A DNA stretch of 23,141 bases, from assembly GCA_905397405.1 (NCBI GenBank), contig CAJPVJ010000560.1:1-23141 (forward strand), given 5' to 3'. This stretch comes from Oppiella nova. Lineage: Eukaryota; Arthropoda; Arachnida; Sarcoptiformes; Oppiidae. Position numbers and translations under genes: made by a program. Below are positions 19,715 to 23,141 of this stretch, piece by piece. The notes under the pieces are model-generated. The model had not been told where the DNA came from. It made no database searches and saw nothing but the letters and a program-made list of their open reading frames with translations. Numbering within the stretch: the first letter of the stretch is position 1; every line of letters starts with the position of its first letter.

Positions 19715-20302
19715 TATTAAATAAAAATGACCAAGCTCCCTCAGTCCCAATTAGATTAGATTAAATTTATTACTGTTATATATTATACATGATTTAGCGG
19801 AAAAAAATATACAAAACTATATACTTATATAAAATTCTTTACGACTTATTATTAATGTATTATATATGATATATTTTATGGGATACATTGTATATATATA
19901 ATGTTATATAATTATATTACAAACAAAAAACTTTTTTGCTGAACAATAATATAACTCCAATTTATTGTGAATCCAAATAAATAAACAAAAAAAACAATAA
20001 AATAAAATTGTGATCAAAATTGTTATATATAAAAAATTTTAAACACACAAAAATGCAGTAATAATAATAAATCCGATAATAATGTTAATAAAAAATGATA
20101 CAAAAAATTTTCTATTATTATATAAAACAAAACTGTAGTTTTAAATCAAATATTTAAATATACATAGTTATATTATTGTGTTATTTAAATGTTTTGTGAA
20201 ATTTTATTGATTAATAATATTAATAATGATGAATAAAAAAACTTTTTGATAAAACATATCATTTTGTGTTTAATTTATGTTATATTACGAGTGAGAGTGA
20301 GT

Positions 20303-20306
<4 letters not shown>
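19715..20306. other. Highly AT-rich low-complexity region
   Basis: Runs of TATA and of A or T with no coding signal. AATAAATAAA-type strings occur near 19976-19984. Confidence 0.5.

Positions 20307-20335
<29 letters not shown>
20307..20335. repeat. (GA)n tract
   Basis: 29 nt of GA, preceded by a degenerate GTGAGAGTGAGTGAGT lead-in. Confidence 0.95.
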
Positions 20336-21050
20336 CAATGTAAATAACAATAAATATCTAGGTTCAAAAATATATAACTTTCAAAATAAATATATAAAGG
20401 TTATAATAATATATAATATTGCAAATTCTTATAAAGGTGAAAAGTTATTTTAGCAATTACTTTGCATAAACTAAATAAATATTTTTATATACCGTATTTC
20501 TAATTGATTTATGCCATTGTCACTAAACGTTTATTAATTCAATTTATTGTTTACTGTTTGTGAGCGCTAAATTAATTATCTAGCATTTTAAATTATTAAG
20601 ATTATTTAATTACCATGGCAAACATAAATTTTACTCAAAAATCTTTGTTTGCATTTAAATGTGCAAATAATTCACATCTAATACTCAAAACAATTGACTA
20701 AATTGTGCGCAAAAATTGCATTTACTATAGTAAATATAAAACCGCGTAAAAATTATATATATAAATTTATATATACAATAAATTTCTATTTATACGGAAT
20801 TTTATATTTATTTCAATTTACGGTTCGCTACTGAATTGTTTATAAACATCACAATAGGCATGTATGTACTAATATAACGATTATATAAACTACTGTTTCC
20901 CTTTTGCAAAATGTCAAATGTCTTGGAGGTTACGGTAGGCTATGGGTATGGCCTACCATCTCATACAGAGAGCACAGCCCTTTTGCAAACTGTTGTGTAT
21001 ACTGTTTACAGTCACTGTGCAGTTATATTGCATAGACTAACACATATACA
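20336..21050. other. AT-rich intergenic region
   Basis: No gene seen. 20750-20785 is a TATATA-rich near-palindrome. Composition becomes more balanced after about 20880. Confidence 0.5.
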
Positions 21051-21052
21051 CA

Positions 21053-21824
21053 GAATATTCTGTGTGTAAGTTGTTTGACCTAATTCTCAGTGTGTGTTGT
21101 GTTGTATGAAAAGTACTGTCAGAATATTCTTGCGATTCTGTATTGTATTGTATGGTATGCCTACTAGATATACTGTATATAGTGAATGGCTATCTACGTA
21201 ATACTCCCGGCCCCCTTATGCTGGATTAGCCGTACGAGAGAGAGTGCACGAGAGTGTATCTCCCGTTCCCCTTCAGCTTCTCATCCCTATACTGAGTACT
21301 AGTATATATGCACTCTCTATGACTCCCTCTCAGGTCAATGAAATGCCAGTGCGATCGATACAAACCAGAATCCCTTTCCTCCCTCACTATACTGTGTGTT
21401 AGCTCCCAGTGCTTATCACTCGGGATATACACTATTGCCTCCCATATAGTGTCCAGAATGTAATACTTCACGTATAATACTAAGAATCTACTAACATTGA
21501 CATATAATCCGCAAATGTAACTAGCTCGCATTATATTTACAAAAATAAATTTCACTAACTGTAAATACTATAAATAATTTCAAATGCATAAATAATCGAG
21601 GTTATATTTATAACACAACTGTATACAAGCTTACTATATGTGTATAACAAAGCGCACAGTTATCTCTCCGACGACTCCATGGCCTCTATTCTGGAGCGCA
21701 TACACACACCGACAGAGAGATAGAGAATATTCTGTATATTCTGTATATTCTGGGAGTGATTCTGTATGTGTTAACAAAAATAGAATCCGTGTTACTATTT
21801 ATAGACCTCGAGTAAAGTACTATT

Positions 21825-21858
<34 letters not shown>

Positions 21859-22104
21859 CGCAGTGAAAACTATTGCCATTCATAGCCATAACAATCTCTT
21901 CCTGGTGTATGTATTTTCTACGTACGTCAGCACAGAATCGCACAGTTATTCACGAGTATTTTTTGGGTCAAATTGCAATTATTCGCGATACAATTCCTGT
22001 GCACAACTGACTATGGCTACCGACATTATAATGCAATCAATTGTGTGAATATAATATACGATATGATATGATATATAGTGTGTGTATGTAGTGTGAGAAT
22101 ATTC
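21053..22104. promoter_or_regulatory. Second GC-balanced island with palindromes and a CT tract, no clear gene
   Basis: This kilobase resembles the region before the membrane-protein gene. It has GAATATTC at 21053, 21122, 21725 and 22097, a CT tract at 21826-21855, and more G/C than its surroundings between 21180 and 21460. At 21729-21752 the palindrome runs into three ATTCTG units with a 9-bp period. Open frames of 109 codons (minus) and 136 codons (plus) exist, but the second runs through the CT tract and neither shows a domain or a bias I trust. It could be the promoter or first exon of a gene beyond the window, a distal enhancer, or a non-coding RNA locus. Confidence 0.35.
21826..21855. 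repeat. (CT)n tract
   Basis: 30 nt of uninterrupted CT. Confidence 0.95.
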
Positions 22105-23110
22105 TGTGTGTGTGCACATAGTATTGTAATCAAATATGTATTAATATAGCAAAGTTATTGCACATTTATTATATTGGCACATATCGTACGGAATAGTAAA
22201 TATAATACTAATCACACATGAATATAACACAATATGTGTTCAATTAGTGTATATGGGTATAGATTATTATGTAGTATTATTTTACATAGTAATAAAAATG
22301 TATTTCACAAATACAGTACAGAATCAGTTTTGCAACATTTTTTTTATTTATGCCATGTTGTGGTTTATGCGATTGACTGGCTAATTAAACAAAAGTGTGT
22401 GTATATTTTTGTTGTGTGTTAATCAATTAAATTGAATGTGTTTTTTGGGTTAAAAACATTACATAAGAATTAGATTTAGTTGTAAACGCAATGCGATTCT
22501 GTAAACACGAAACAAATTCTTTATAAAAGTCTATAGAATAGGTGCAAGAATTCCGAGAATTTTGTTTGTTAGCTGTTTATGCATACTATACGCACAGAAT
22601 ATTCTTGAATATTAATATGAATGTTTGCATATCTAGCAAATATTGATATGTATTTTATAAAATATACATAAACAATAACAATTAAATGGGAAATTAATTT
22701 TTACATATTAGTTTATTCTGTGCGTAGCTATTGTATAACATTTTAAACATAAACAAATAGTATTTAAATTATAATCATGCAAACGCAAATATTAAACATG
22801 CATCTAAAATTTCTGATTAAATTTACAATAATATTTTTATATGCAGTTTTTAATTTTAATATGCTAGCAAAATTAATACCCATAATATTACAATATTGTT
22901 CATAAGAATAAGCAAATAGATTATGTAGAGATTATAATATTAACACACTAGTAGTGCTAATGCATATAATGTATGTGAATAAGCTCCAGAATATTCTTTA
23001 TAAATGCTTATTATTATTATTATTATATCTCTTTTAAAACACACACAAAGAATCCGTTATTTAAAGTATAGCTCAAAATTGGGCACAAATTTGCATATTT
23101 TTCTATGAAA

Positions 23111-23113
<3 letters not shown>
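22105..23113. other. AT-rich intergenic region
   Basis: No gene supported. It contains two GAATATTC sites (22597 and 22989) and a short (TTA)n run at about 23008-23026. Confidence 0.5.

Positions 23114-23141
<28 letters not shown>
23114..23141. repeat. (GA)n tract at the right edge
   Basis: 28 nt of GA running off the window. Confidence 0.9.

Noticed and set aside
19543-19764. 73-codon plus-strand open frame
   Set aside because: It lies mostly inside the MITE and crosses its right end.
21226-21555. 109-codon minus-strand open frame
   Set aside because: No recognisable motif, and composition falls back to AT-rich partway through. Kept only as a remark under the island.
21638-22048. 136-codon plus-strand open frame
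   Set aside because: It runs through the CT tract (Ser-Leu repeat) and two palindrome-like repeats; no domain.
1-23141. tRNA, rRNA and CRISPR arrays
   Set aside because: I saw no T-loop GGTTCGA with a matching acceptor stem, no rRNA-like block, and no regularly spaced repeats.

Overview
This is an AT-rich eukaryotic nuclear window, most likely from an arthropod and probably an acariform mite. The evidence is introns with GT/AG borders (54-67 nt in one gene, 333-630 nt in another), an ionotropic-receptor gene, AATAAA signals, TA-flanked MITEs, and GA/CT microsatellites. The species is an inference; nothing here fixes it.

Layout. 1-2050 is a repeat graveyard. It holds a second copy of the 3' end of the neighbouring receptor gene, split by an insertion of about 1.17 kb with 47-bp inverted termini and an internal foldback. 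2048-3588 (-) is an ionotropic glutamate receptor-like (IR) gene that I assemble from five exons. 3930-5194 (+) is a decayed retroelement segment with a clear retropepsin domain. 5838-6185 (+) is a broken reading frame ending in a membrane helix. 6545-6690 is a 73-bp tandem repeat. 6720-7796 (-) is an intronless RCC1-repeat protein that ends in what looks like the glycine loop of a lost kinase domain.

9329-13366 (+) is a four-exon lysosomal chloride/proton antiporter of the ClC-7 type. Its second CBS domain stops early. A promoter-like stretch upstream has two E-boxes (one CLEAR-like), a CCAAT box and two AP-1 sites. 17595-19064 (+) is an intronless type I membrane protein with Cys-rich EB-like modules outside and a CxxC/CxxC cluster inside; I do not recognise the family. 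The flanks from 14.26 kb to the end contain no other convincing gene. They do carry two strongly clustered signals absent from the first 14 kb: 16 copies of the palindrome GAATATTC (14 of them AGAATATTCT, which matches two inverted heat-shock-element units) and eight GA/CT tracts.

The genes do not form a pathway. The two conserved-looking genes (ClC-7 and the 17.6-kb membrane protein) are GC-rich, especially at third codon positions. The IR gene, the retroelement and the RCC1 gene are AT-rich like the background. The most interesting unexplained signal is the palindrome/GA-tract domain around the orphan membrane protein.
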